Shown: positions 42,738 through 48,850 of the stretch, in pieces
Numbering within the stretch: the stretch's first letter is position 1
Layout: every line of letters begins with the position of its first letter
Source of the DNA: Lachnospiraceae bacterium
GTDB taxonomy: Bacteria; Bacillota; Clostridia; Lachnospirales; Lachnospiraceae
Length of the DNA: 48,850 nt
Assembly: GCA_029006155.1 (NCBI GenBank)
Contig: JAQXGF010000030.1
Coordinates: 1 to 48,850 of the forward strand
Reading direction: 5' to 3'
The notes under the pieces: model-generated
Database searches by the model: none
Told to the model about the DNA's origin: nothing
The model's input: only the letters and a program-made list of their open reading frames with translations
Translations under genes and position numbers: made by a program

Positions 42738-43064
42738 TTATTCGATCACAATTCCCTCACGCTGCACATTATTATAAAAAGGCAATGCTCCTAACCAATA
42801 CTGGTAATGCGCTTCATTCTCGATCACCGGATTAATCACAATTTCTGATTCCTGCTCCAGATCAAAAGCAAGGTCAAAAACAGCATTCTCAACTTTTTCA
42901 ATCTGCTGATTTGAAAGCGGCGTCAGAATCATGACATCAATATCTGAATCTTCTCTATAGTCGCCTCTGGCATAAGAGCCATAGACAATCAGTTTGGACA
43001 GGTCCCCCTGCAAAATTCTCCGGCATCCCCGTGCAAATGCCATTAAAGCTTCCTGCCTTGTCAT
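42738..43064 (-). CDS. MNT-type nucleotidyltransferase antitoxin, copy 1 (orphan)
   Basis: 108 residues. Motif VYGSYARGDYREDSDIDVMI has the GS and D-x-D residues of the MNT fold. It differs from the copy at 44770-45096 at only 8 of 108 residues, but many codons differ silently. In HEPN-MNT systems the MNT protein neutralises the HEPN ribonuclease, probably by nucleotidylating it. No HEPN gene follows here; after the stop comes the DUF3877 promoter. The ATG at 43064 has GGAGGAG. The ~95 bases upstream are also similar to those of copy 2. It is outside the tRNA-Leu junction, so it is in flanking or older accessory DNA. Confidence 0.85.
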   Translation of the reverse strand: MTRQEALMAFARGCRRILQGDLSKLIVYGSYARGDYREDSDIDVMILTPLSNQQIEKVENAVFDLAFDLEQESEIVINPVIENEAHYQYWLGALPFYNNVQREGIVIE

Positions 43065-43198
43065 CAGCTCTCCTCCCCTCAGCTTCCATTCTATTCACAT
43101 AATACTTTTTATTATAATAACATCTTTCACATTCCATTGCTATATGATTCTCTTTATAAGGGCGATTTTCCAGCTTTCCAGAGCCGTATTTTGAGGCT

Positions 43199-43234
43199 TC
43201 TGCTGTCAATCCTGCTGTCAAATCTGCTGTCAAA
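43199..43234 (+). repeat. three tandem 12-bp repeats
   Basis: TCTGCTGTCAAT, CCTGCTGTCAAA and TCTGCTGTCAAA in direct tandem. One more GCTGTCAAAA occurs inverted near 43492, across the tRNA fragment. Confidence 0.75.
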
Positions 43235-43302
43235 ATCGGTTTTGAATGGATAGGGGGATGATTTCGAGAGGTTCTGGAAGTGTACATGAAATTCCGGACA
43301 TG

Positions 43303-43333
43303 AAAAAAAACCCTTGAAAATCAAGGGTTTTTC
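43303..43333 (-). terminator. terminator of the displaced tRNA-Leu 3' end
   Basis: CCCTTGA-AAA-TCAAGGG stem (43311-43327) with a run of eight T on the minus strand, 5 bases past the tRNA 3' end. Confidence 0.9.
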
Positions 43334-43337
43334 GTTC

Positions 43338-43392
43338 TGCCGTAGACCGGGATCGAACCGGTACGGGTATTTCTACCCACGGGATTTTAAGT
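43338..43392 (-). tRNA. tRNA-Leu(UAA) 3' fragment, attachment-site remnant
   Basis: On the minus strand ACTTAAAATCCCGTGGGTAG continues through the variable arm and T-arm (GGTTCGATCCC) to TCTACGGCA, the 3' half of a tRNA-Leu with the UAA anticodon loop. Similarity stops one base 5' of the loop: GGGTTA replaces the 5' anticodon strand, and the D-arm and 5' acceptor strand are absent. It is therefore not a working gene. It is the kind of 3' remnant left when an element recombines in the anticodon loop. Confidence 0.85.
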
Positions 43393-43699
43393 AACCCGAA
43401 ATTTTTCTCCTACGATCCTTGAAATTGCTCTAAATCTCCTGATTTCAATGGATTTTTTATGTTTTATTTGCCATCTGCCCTTGTCCTGTTTTGACAGCAA
43501 TTCTATCGAAATGTAGCCAACTCAAATATTTTTTTACCGTAGAGATAACGATTCTTTTTTCTTTTTATTTTGGAAATTGGAATTTGCCCTTTCCTCTTAA
43601 TTACAGCGACCCAAAACCTCTACCTTTAGAGAAAGCCGATATCCTTCCAGTAAAAAGTCCCAGAACCTCTAATTTGACTTTTGGCACATATCCCAAAAG
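43393..43699. other. element end region without a gene
   Basis: AT-rich, no convincing ORF. Two direct copies of an 11-mer, CCAAAACCTCT (43611-43621) and CCAGAACCTCT (43660-43670), occur. The complement AGAGGTTCTGG lies at 43267-43277 on the other side of the tRNA fragment. They could be arm-type recombinase sites (inference). Confidence 0.4.
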
Positions 43700-44317
43700 T
43701 TACCGACCTTTTGAGCGATCCCGTTTCCGCTTCTGTTCCACAAGCCGATAAAAGCTGCTGCTGGATATTCCAAGTTCCCTCTGAGCTGCCTTGGCTGTGA
43801 TTTTCTCCTGCATCCATGCTTCATATACCTGTTCAAAATTATCCGGAATCTTTAAAGGTGGACGTCCAAGGTGCTTTCCCTTCTTCTTGGCTGCCTCAAT
43901 TCCTTCTCTCTGCCTCTTACGGATCATCAATCGTTCCTGTTCCGCCATCGAAGCCAATACCTCAATCAAAATATTCTGAATCATATCAATGATCCATTCT
44001 TGCTCATCCGGCACCTGTATCAATGAGCTTGGCAGGTCTAAAATCATCAGCCGGATTTTATTCTCTTTGAACCAGTCCAGCTCGCTCTTAATATCTGCTT
44101 TGCTCCTGCTAAGTCGATCCAGACTGACAATATACAGCACATCTCCCGGACGCAGCCCGAACATCCCTTTCAACGCATTGTAGCCCGGCCTGTCCAGATT
44201 TTTTCCGGACTGCTTATCCACCACGATATTTTCCTGCTTCACATACTTCTGTAATGCAAGAATCTGCCGGTCAAGATTCTGCTCCGTAGAGCTTACCCTT
44301 GCATAACCATATTCCAT
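43700..44317 (-). CDS. serine recombinase, resolvase/invertase type
   Basis: 205 residues. The N-terminal catalytic domain has YARVSSTEQNLDRQ with nucleophile Ser9, then IVSLDRLSRSKADI with the catalytic Arg pair, the long E helix, and a C-terminal helix-turn-helix (ITAKAAQRELGISSSSFYRLVE). This size fits resolvases and invertases, not large integrases. The start ATG at 44317 has GGAGA 7 bases upstream; the frame is open to 44356. It is 308 bases from the tRNA fragment. It could resolve dimers or invert a segment of the element; it is unlikely to be the enzyme that used the tRNA site. Confidence 0.9.
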   Translation of the reverse strand: MEYGYARVSSTEQNLDRQILALQKYVKQENIVVDKQSGKNLDRPGYNALKGMFGLRPGDVLYIVSLDRLSRSKADIKSELDWFKENKIRLMILDLPSSLIQVPDEQEWIIDMIQNILIEVLASMAEQERLMIRKRQREGIEAAKKKGKHLGRPPLKIPDNFEQVYEAWMQEKITAKAAQRELGISSSSFYRLVEQKRKRDRSKGR

Positions 44318-44343
44318 ACGCATATCTCCATTTTCAGCGCAAC

Positions 44344-44369
44344 AAAAAAGAGGCAAGTTACCCTGCCCC
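44344..44369 (-). terminator. terminator of the HEPN/MNT unit
   Basis: GGGGCA and TGCCTC arms around an 8-base loop are followed by TTTTTT on the minus strand, just after the HEPN stop. Confidence 0.75.
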
Positions 44370-44381
44370 TTCCGTTATGTT

Positions 44382-44777
44382 TCATTCATGCTTTTTCAGA
44401 TACTCTTTTACCCCGGCAATAACGAATGCTGCCGTCTGAAACTGTTCCTCTGCTTTTTCCCTCGAAGCAATGTAGAAATCATCATAATCACTTTTTTCAC
44501 GTACCTTCTGCAAAGCTCCAAGCTTCCTGCCAATCTCTCTCGGGAATATTTCTTTGGCTACATACTCTTTATTAAAATATCCCATGACATCCTTGTGACG
44601 TTTAAAATCCACCGTGCTCAATGCGAGCACTGCCTTTACCGCATAAAATGCAGCGTAATAGGAACGATTAATAGAATCCTTATACCAGCCTTCTTTCAGA
44701 CAATGCTCCGCTACTTTCAGGCTGTCATCCGCCTCGGTGATCCGGTAATTGCTTAAATCCCTCTGTCTGTCATCCAA
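44382..44777 (-). CDS. HEPN domain protein, toxin partner of MNT
   Basis: 131 residues, all helical. ADDSLKVAEHCLKEGWYKDSINRSYYAAFYAVKAVLAL is the HEPN core (PF05168-like), and the second half has DDFYIASREKAEEQFQTAAFVI. HEPN proteins of this class are RNases or RNA-binding toxins; I do not see the short R-x4-6-H active motif clearly. The start is TTG at 44777, overlapping the MNT stop, with GGGAGGGG upstream, so the two are coupled. A terminator follows. It forms a two-gene toxin-antitoxin module inside the element. Confidence 0.85.
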   Translation of the reverse strand: MDDRQRDLSNYRITEADDSLKVAEHCLKEGWYKDSINRSYYAAFYAVKAVLALSTVDFKRHKDVMGYFNKEYVAKEIFPREIGRKLGALQKVREKSDYDDFYIASREKAEEQFQTAAFVIAGVKEYLKKHE

Positions 44778-45096
44778 TCACAATCCCCTCCCGTTCCACA
44801 TTATTATAAAAAGGTAATGCTCCCAACCAATACTGGTAATGCGCTTCATTCTCAATAACCGGATTAATCACGATTCCCGACTCCATCTCCAGATCGAAAG
44901 CAAGATCAAAAACAGCATTCTCCACCTTTTCAATCTGCTGATTCGAAAGCGGCGTCAGGATCATAACATCAATATCCGAGTCTTCCCTATAATCGCCTCG
45001 GGCATAAGAACCATAAACAATCAACTTTGACAGATCACCTTGCAAAATTTTCCGGCATCCCTGTGCGAATGTCATTAAAACTTCCTGTCTTGTCAC
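44770..45096 (-). CDS. MNT-type nucleotidyltransferase antitoxin, copy 2
   Basis: 108 residues with GSYARGDYREDSDID as in copy 1. It starts with GTG at 45096, 5 bases after GGAGGAG; an in-frame start at 45114 would include the SD itself. It ends inside the HEPN start. The pair with HEPN suggests the MntA-HepT mode, in which the antitoxin nucleotidylates the toxin. The 100 bases upstream (45097-45198) resemble those of copy 1 and should hold its promoter. Confidence 0.87.
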   Translation of the reverse strand: MTRQEVLMTFAQGCRKILQGDLSKLIVYGSYARGDYREDSDIDVMILTPLSNQQIEKVENAVFDLAFDLEMESGIVINPVIENEAHYQYWLGALPFYNNVEREGIVIG

Positions 45097-45198
45097 CTGA
45101 TCTCCTCCTCCCAAATTTTCTTCTGCTCACATAACACTTTTCATCATAATAACATTTTTTACACTCCTTTGCTATATCATTCTTTGATTTTTCCGTGC

Positions 45199-46002
45199 TC
45201 ACGCCGCCTGCTCAACATAATCCATCTCATTCTGAGCATCGACCATATTCTCCTCAATCTTGCTCTTGATCGTCTCATCCGTGCTCAGTGCCCGTTGCAG
45301 CTCCGTACTGATCGGAGCATATTTGAGTGCCTGCTTAATCACCGTCTTTTTTGCCATCTCCTCAAAATTTGTATTCCACGGGCTGAACGTGCTCGCATAC
45401 GCTTTTGAATACTTCTTTGCAAATGCTTCCATATCCTGCCTGCTCATGCAGGAATAGCCATACCCACCCTTGATCGTCTTGAACAGGGCATAAAAATAGA
45501 CCGGCTCGCCACGGTCTGTGACTGCCGGTCTGTGGATCAGCTTTGGATTCAGGCCATACTCAAAGATAAACTCATCATTCTCATACACCGTCTGTGCCTG
45601 TATCGTCTGAATATCCGGATTCCGGTAAGCCAGCGTAATCATGCCCTTATAGCCCAACTGAAACTGACACTCGATTTGTCCCTTGTTCTTATATGGAATC
45701 AAATAGGCCAGTCCCAGTGGTGTATTCACCTCAAGGCCAAGTTGTGCCGCATTCAGAAGCGCACCAATAAATGACATCGGTGTGCACTGCTGTAACTCCG
45801 GCGTGTTATTCAATGCTGACAGCGCGATCCGGGTAAACCGCTCCGGTGTAATCACACTGGGCAACGCTTTTTTCAGCTCCGGGCTTAATGCCTTTACAAT
45901 ATCTGGGATGCTCATGTTCTTCGTCAGCTTCGCTTCATTTTGCGGGCGCTCCGCCTGCTTTAACAGTTCCTGCTTTAATTCCATTGTCTGATTCTGTGCC
46001 AT
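45199..46002 (-). CDS. recT: RecT single-strand annealing protein
   Basis: 267 residues. The core FIGALLNAAQLGLEVNTPLGLAYLIPYKNK...CQFQLGYKGMITLAYRN and VYENDEFIFEYG are diagnostic of RecT. It anneals single strands made by the neighbouring exonuclease, as in Rac-like phages and ICEs. The ATG at 46002 has GAGGAG; the frame is open to 46029 but that region is the exonuclease gene end. The gap to the exonuclease stop is 16 bases. Confidence 0.95.
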   Translation of the reverse strand: MAQNQTMELKQELLKQAERPQNEAKLTKNMSIPDIVKALSPELKKALPSVITPERFTRIALSALNNTPELQQCTPMSFIGALLNAAQLGLEVNTPLGLAYLIPYKNKGQIECQFQLGYKGMITLAYRNPDIQTIQAQTVYENDEFIFEYGLNPKLIHRPAVTDRGEPVYFYALFKTIKGGYGYSCMSRQDMEAFAKKYSKAYASTFSPWNTNFEEMAKKTVIKQALKYAPISTELQRALSTDETIKSKIEENMVDAQNEMDYVEQAA

Positions 46003-46018
46003 ATTCTCTCCTCCTCTG

Positions 46019-46954
46019 CTATGCCGCAATCTTCTTTACCGAAAATCTCCGGCTCACGCTCTGCTTCAAATAACGTTCATAGGTCTGCGGCGCTTCCTGC
46101 TTCAATGCCTTTGTGTCGATCCGGTTCTGCGTAGACTCTACCCACGAAATCCGGTACTGCTGCGTATTTGCATAAGACGCCTCTCCCATCTTTCCTTTGA
46201 TCTCCTGATCGATCACAGTCTTTTCCTTATTCAGCTTATCTATCAGCTCCTCCAGCTCTGCCCGCCGGTTCAGCATATGATCCATGCCAAACAGCTCAAG
46301 CTCTTTCTCCCGGTCTCCCCGGTACTTCTTTTCGAGCATTTTGGTGTAATCGTCACTACCATCCGGCTCCGGTGGAACCTGTTTTGCGACGTGCTCATTC
46401 CAAAAGCGCTCCTCAACCGTAATTAACGACCCAATCAGTTCCTCATCTCTCGGAACCTTGTGTATAATCAATTCCTGACCAAAAATCAAAGCCGCAATAT
46501 ACCAGCAATCATACCCGCTGACCGCAAGATAATGTTGTACCTGCATCAGATAATGCGCCGGTATCTTTCCGTTTGCCCACTGATTGGATGCATACGGTGA
46601 TACAGTCTTACATTCCAGCCCCGCCCGCTGACCAATAATCAGCCGGTCAAAATCTGCCAGAAGCAACGGGTGAGCATCATTCTGAAAAATCGCCAGCGCT
46701 CTTTTCGTTTTCAATCCGGTCTGCTCCGTAAAGCGCCTCGCCACATACTCCTCTAAATCCCGGCCTTCCCGCATCCGTTCATTATCCACATCCGCTTCGA
46801 CCTCCGGTGTCACTTTCTCCTGATACACCGAAAAGCTGCTCTTATACGGGTTCATCCCAACGATTGCGCCTGCATCCGTTCCGGTAATTCCCATCTTTCT
46901 TGCTCGCAGCCATTCTGTCTTATCCAAATTCGCAGTATTTACAAATCTCTTCAT
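46019..46954 (-). CDS. YqaJ-type viral recombinase/exonuclease
   Basis: 311 residues. The lambda-exonuclease-like core has RKMGITGTDAGAIVGMNPYKS, then LADFDRLIIGQRAGLECKTVSPYASNQW (metal-binding D and E-x-K) and YLMQVQHYLAVSGYDCWYIAALIFGQEL. It digests one strand of double-stranded ends to load RecT. The C-terminal third is a charged coiled region. The ATG at 46954 has AGGAGG. It sits between DUF932 and recT in one operon. Confidence 0.93.
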   Translation of the reverse strand: MKRFVNTANLDKTEWLRARKMGITGTDAGAIVGMNPYKSSFSVYQEKVTPEVEADVDNERMREGRDLEEYVARRFTEQTGLKTKRALAIFQNDAHPLLLADFDRLIIGQRAGLECKTVSPYASNQWANGKIPAHYLMQVQHYLAVSGYDCWYIAALIFGQELIIHKVPRDEELIGSLITVEERFWNEHVAKQVPPEPDGSDDYTKMLEKKYRGDREKELELFGMDHMLNRRAELEELIDKLNKEKTVIDQEIKGKMGEASYANTQQYRISWVESTQNRIDTKALKQEAPQTYERYLKQSVSRRFSVKKIAA

Positions 46955-46967
46955 TTTTTCTATCCTC

Positions 46968-47900
46968 CTATGCTACGCGCATCATCTGATACGCCTTATC
47001 AATCAATGGGTTTCCTTCGATCGTCCGTGCAAACAAATTTTCTTTAAAATTCGCAGTCTTACGAAGCGGCTCTGCATGCGTCGCAAAATCAGATACCGCA
47101 TTGATAAAACGATACGCATTCCGTCCCGTCTCCTGTAAATCCGGCGCATCAAAATAGCGCATTTCCAGATTATTCCGCAACCACAGGATATTATTTCTCT
47201 GCCGTTCAGATACCTCTGGCTCCACCGGAAGCAACAGCTGAATATACTCCTGCACTTGCCGATCAGTCAGTTCCTTCTTTCTCAGGACGTCAAACTCTTT
47301 CTCCAATGCATTCATATACTCTTCCCCAAGGAACAAGGTATTTCTGGCCTCTTCTAGCCGCGCCTGAATCTTCCCTTTATGCATCAGCGACCATGAACGA
47401 CGTGCCGTCCGCAAGGCCAGATTCAGCGTATTATTGCATACGACGCGGATCGGTGTAATCGCTACTCGAACCGGCCCTGATCCATCATGTGCATTTGAAA
47501 ACAGCAAGTACGGGCTAATTCGCTCCCCTCCAATGACATACTCATGCGGCATCCGAGCCAGCATCCATACCTTTCTACCTCCCAACAAACTTCCTGCCGT
47601 CTCGTACCGGACACCCTCACCCAGCAAGGCATCCGTAAATGCAAACGCTTCCCGGTTTTGCACAACCCGGTAGCGATCCGTCACGACTCCAAGCACTGCT
47701 CTGTCCGTATCCCGTACATTTGCCTTGTACCCTTCCACGATTTCTCCATTTCTCAGATGAATGTCCTCGGAACGTACATTCCAGTTCAGCCCTGCCGCGA
47801 TCAGTGCCTCCTTCGACGTCGGAGCTTCTTCTACGTTCGTCCCCAGTCCATGCCACGGTTTCTCTCTTACATAAAACATCGTTTCTACATTTGCTGCCAT
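46968..47900 (-). CDS. DUF932 (phage/plasmid-like TIGR03299) protein
   Basis: 310 residues. The N-terminus MAANVETMFYVREKPWHGLGTNVEEAPTSKEALIAAGLNW and VGVVTDRYRVVQNREAFAFTDALL are typical of the DUF932 family, common in plasmids, phages and ICEs. Function unknown. AGGAGG lies 9 bases before the ATG at 47900; the frame extends to 47921 without an SD. It precedes the exonuclease-RecT pair, a standard order in clostridial elements. Confidence 0.9.
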   Translation of the reverse strand: MAANVETMFYVREKPWHGLGTNVEEAPTSKEALIAAGLNWNVRSEDIHLRNGEIVEGYKANVRDTDRAVLGVVTDRYRVVQNREAFAFTDALLGEGVRYETAGSLLGGRKVWMLARMPHEYVIGGERISPYLLFSNAHDGSGPVRVAITPIRVVCNNTLNLALRTARRSWSLMHKGKIQARLEEARNTLFLGEEYMNALEKEFDVLRKKELTDRQVQEYIQLLLPVEPEVSERQRNNILWLRNNLEMRYFDAPDLQETGRNAYRFINAVSDFATHAEPLRKTANFKENLFARTIEGNPLIDKAYQMMRVA

Positions 47901-47932
47901 AATTTCAATCCTCCTGTTCAATTGCTCGTTTT

Positions 47933-48013
47933 TTATTTGTTCTGTCCATCTTTAAAAATCTGACCGGCGATGATCTCTACCAGTTTGATAATGCCCATGA
48001 TAACCTCTTCCAT
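47933..48013 (-). CDS. 26-residue peptide, first gene of the recombination operon
   Basis: MEEVIMGIIKLVEIIAGQIF then KDGQNK and a stop, behind a very strong AAGGAGGT 5 bases upstream of the ATG. It is mostly hydrophobic with acidic and basic ends, able to form one short amphipathic or membrane helix. It lies 32 bases before the DUF932 gene and after the element promoter. No family recognised. It could be a membrane-active peptide or a translated leader. Confidence 0.55.
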   Translation of the reverse strand: MEEVIMGIIKLVEIIAGQIFKDGQNK

Positions 48014-48051
48014 GAATCCACCTCCTTCTCTGCTGTGCTGAAAATTGCAAT

Positions 48052-48084
48052 AAAAATGGGCAGAACCCGTAATGAGTTCTGCCC
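48052..48084 (-). terminator. terminator after the charged protein gene
   Basis: GGGCAGAAC (48058-48066) pairs with GTTCTGCCC (48076-48084); ATTTTTATT follows on the minus strand. The operon promoter lies upstream of it, so it may also attenuate that transcript. Confidence 0.75.
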
Positions 48085-48097
48085 GGTAGGTATCACT

Positions 48098-48128
48098 ATT
48101 ATAATATACAATTACAATTGTGAATTGT
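48098..48128 (-). promoter_or_regulatory. promoter and operator of the recombination operon
   Basis: -10 TATAAT (48098-48103) with a poor -35. A perfect inverted repeat ACAATT-GTG-AATTGT (48114-48128) covers the -35 region, as expected for a repressor site. Confidence 0.5.
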
Positions 48129-48135
48129 TAAATAC

Positions 48136-48660
48136 CTATGACTCTCTTGTAATATTTAATTTTTCCCAAACCTGTTTTCCTTTTTCTTTATATTCTTTCG
48201 CTTTTACATAGCACTCTTGAGAAGTTTTGTAATGTTCCCATTTCTCACATTCGGATTCTCCATTCTCTTCTGAATTTTTGAATCTCGCCCACTCCTTCTT
48301 AGCTTTACTCTCATAAAATTCTGCGGTACTATCATATCGTTTAGCCAATGTCACTTGAGCTTTTTCCCATTCACCTACCGATCCATACTCCTTCCCCGTC
48401 TCCTTGTCATAGTACTTTCCATTATCGCCCTTTTCTAAAACTTCACTGTACCTTTCCTCCTTCGTCGGTTTCACTTCATCTATATCTGAATTTTCTGTTG
48501 TTTCCAAAAAGAATCCCAGTTTTTCTAACGCTTTATCAAATCTTGACGCATCTGATAGTGAAGATATCTCAGCCAGCAAAGTATTTTCCGGCTTTTCTTT
48601 TTCTTGCATATTGATTTCGGCTGCTTCATCTTTCATTTCTGTTTCACGGAACTCGTTCAT
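48136..48660 (-). CDS. charged helical protein of the element, function unknown
   Basis: 174 residues, about 40% charged, no membrane segment. The N-terminal 35 residues are acidic and probably disordered. The middle has ERYSEVLEKGDNGKYYDKETGKEYGSVGEWEKAQ, and the C-terminal half reads as Lys/Glu helices. No family recognised. The ATG at 48660 overlaps the stop of the preceding gene (ATGA), with AAGGAG upstream, so they are coupled. It ends before a terminator. Confidence 0.75.
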   Translation of the reverse strand: MNEFRETEMKDEAAEINMQEKEKPENTLLAEISSLSDASRFDKALEKLGFFLETTENSDIDEVKPTKEERYSEVLEKGDNGKYYDKETGKEYGSVGEWEKAQVTLAKRYDSTAEFYESKAKKEWARFKNSEENGESECEKWEHYKTSQECYVKAKEYKEKGKQVWEKLNITRES

Positions 48661-48850
48661 ATGATTTTACTCCTTCCCGCAAATGAGGCAAACTCCCTCC
48701 ATATCGGATAATCTACGCCATAACGTTCCACATACTCCTTCATAATAAGCGTAATCAAAATATTCACCTGCTCTTCATCGTATTCCATAATAGAAGGCTC
48801 TAATTCTGCCATAATCACTGTTCTTACATCATCAACAGAAATCTCACCTG
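48657..48850 (-). CDS. C-terminal part of an unknown element gene (cut by window edge)
   Basis: An open frame from the right edge gives 63 codons ending EFASFAGRSKII and a stop that overlaps the next start. It contains YDEEQVNILITLIMKEYVERYG. No family recognised. Coupling to the following gene shows it is real and in the same operon. Confidence 0.65.
   Translation of the reverse strand, partial: GEISVDDVRTVIMAELEPSIMEYDEEQVNILITLIMKEYVERYGVDYPIWREFASFAGRSKII

Noticed and set aside
42955-43287. 110-codon minus-strand frame before MNT copy 1
   Set aside because: It overlaps the MNT start in another frame, has no SD, and spans the AT-rich promoter region and the tandem repeats; only its first part might be a gene remnant.
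43338-43392. Functional tRNA-Leu gene
   Set aside because: The 5' acceptor strand, D-arm and 5' anticodon strand are absent, so no cloverleaf can form.
43700-44317. Serine recombinase as the integrase that used the tRNA-Leu site
   Set aside because: Breakpoints in an anticodon loop are typical of tyrosine recombinases, and this protein is of resolvase/invertase size.

Overview
The window looks like a chromosomal segment of a Gram-positive gut anaerobe of the Lachnospiraceae (Clostridia). The grounds are SD-led Firmicutes-type genes, a GTG-started RNase Y, a DinR/LexA-type box at recA, a hybrid-cluster-protein locus, an OadB/OadG-type sodium pump and a DUF6472/DUF3877 gene complement. The assignment rests on family recognition by eye, not on a search. 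Nearly all genes are on the minus strand.

Layout. 1-1130: 3' end of a GH51 arabinofuranosidase with its terminator. 1154-2729: a redox cluster (nitroreductase, HxlR regulator, FMN-binding protein). 3195-6678: nitrosative-stress locus, hcp plus a ferredoxin-like gene, divergent from a Crp/Fnr regulator, with a palindrome placed at about -41.5 of a candidate hcp promoter. 7032-16671: a large galactose-type uptake and sensing cluster: MglB, MglA, MglC, a small membrane protein, a YesN-like regulator, a YesM-like kinase and two further sugar-binding proteins that probably act as sensors. 17036-25849: housekeeping genes rny, recX, recA (LexA box), rseP, dxr, cdsA, uppS, frr and pyrH. 25937-31757: a P-type ATPase with an unusual acidic insertion, divergent from a CapK-like adenylate-forming enzyme and a polysaccharide flippase. 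31879-36723: an OmpR-type two-component system and a Na/phosphate symporter behind a four-repeat Pho box. 36730-38670: a YjjG-like phosphatase and a FliB-like lysine methylase.

38773-41868 is a metal- and sodium-related stretch. It holds an OadG-like 36-residue peptide and OadB, preceded by a hairpin-rich repeat and then a yybP-ykoY (Mn2+) riboswitch with its own promoter and terminator. Next comes a CDF metal exporter behind a NiCo (czcD) riboswitch and terminator. Both RNA elements were recognised from conserved core sequence and pairing.

42738-48850 is accessory DNA. A 55-bp 3' fragment of a tRNA-Leu(UAA), cut in the anticodon loop and still followed by its terminator, marks the end of an integrated element extending to the right. 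The element carries a serine recombinase, a HEPN/MNT toxin-antitoxin pair, RecT, a YqaJ exonuclease, a DUF932 protein, a 26-residue peptide and unknown genes. A second MNT antitoxin gene, about 93% identical in protein but much more diverged at silent sites, sits outside the tRNA fragment without a toxin partner.

A family of hairpin-forming intergenic repeats recurs in at least seven places.
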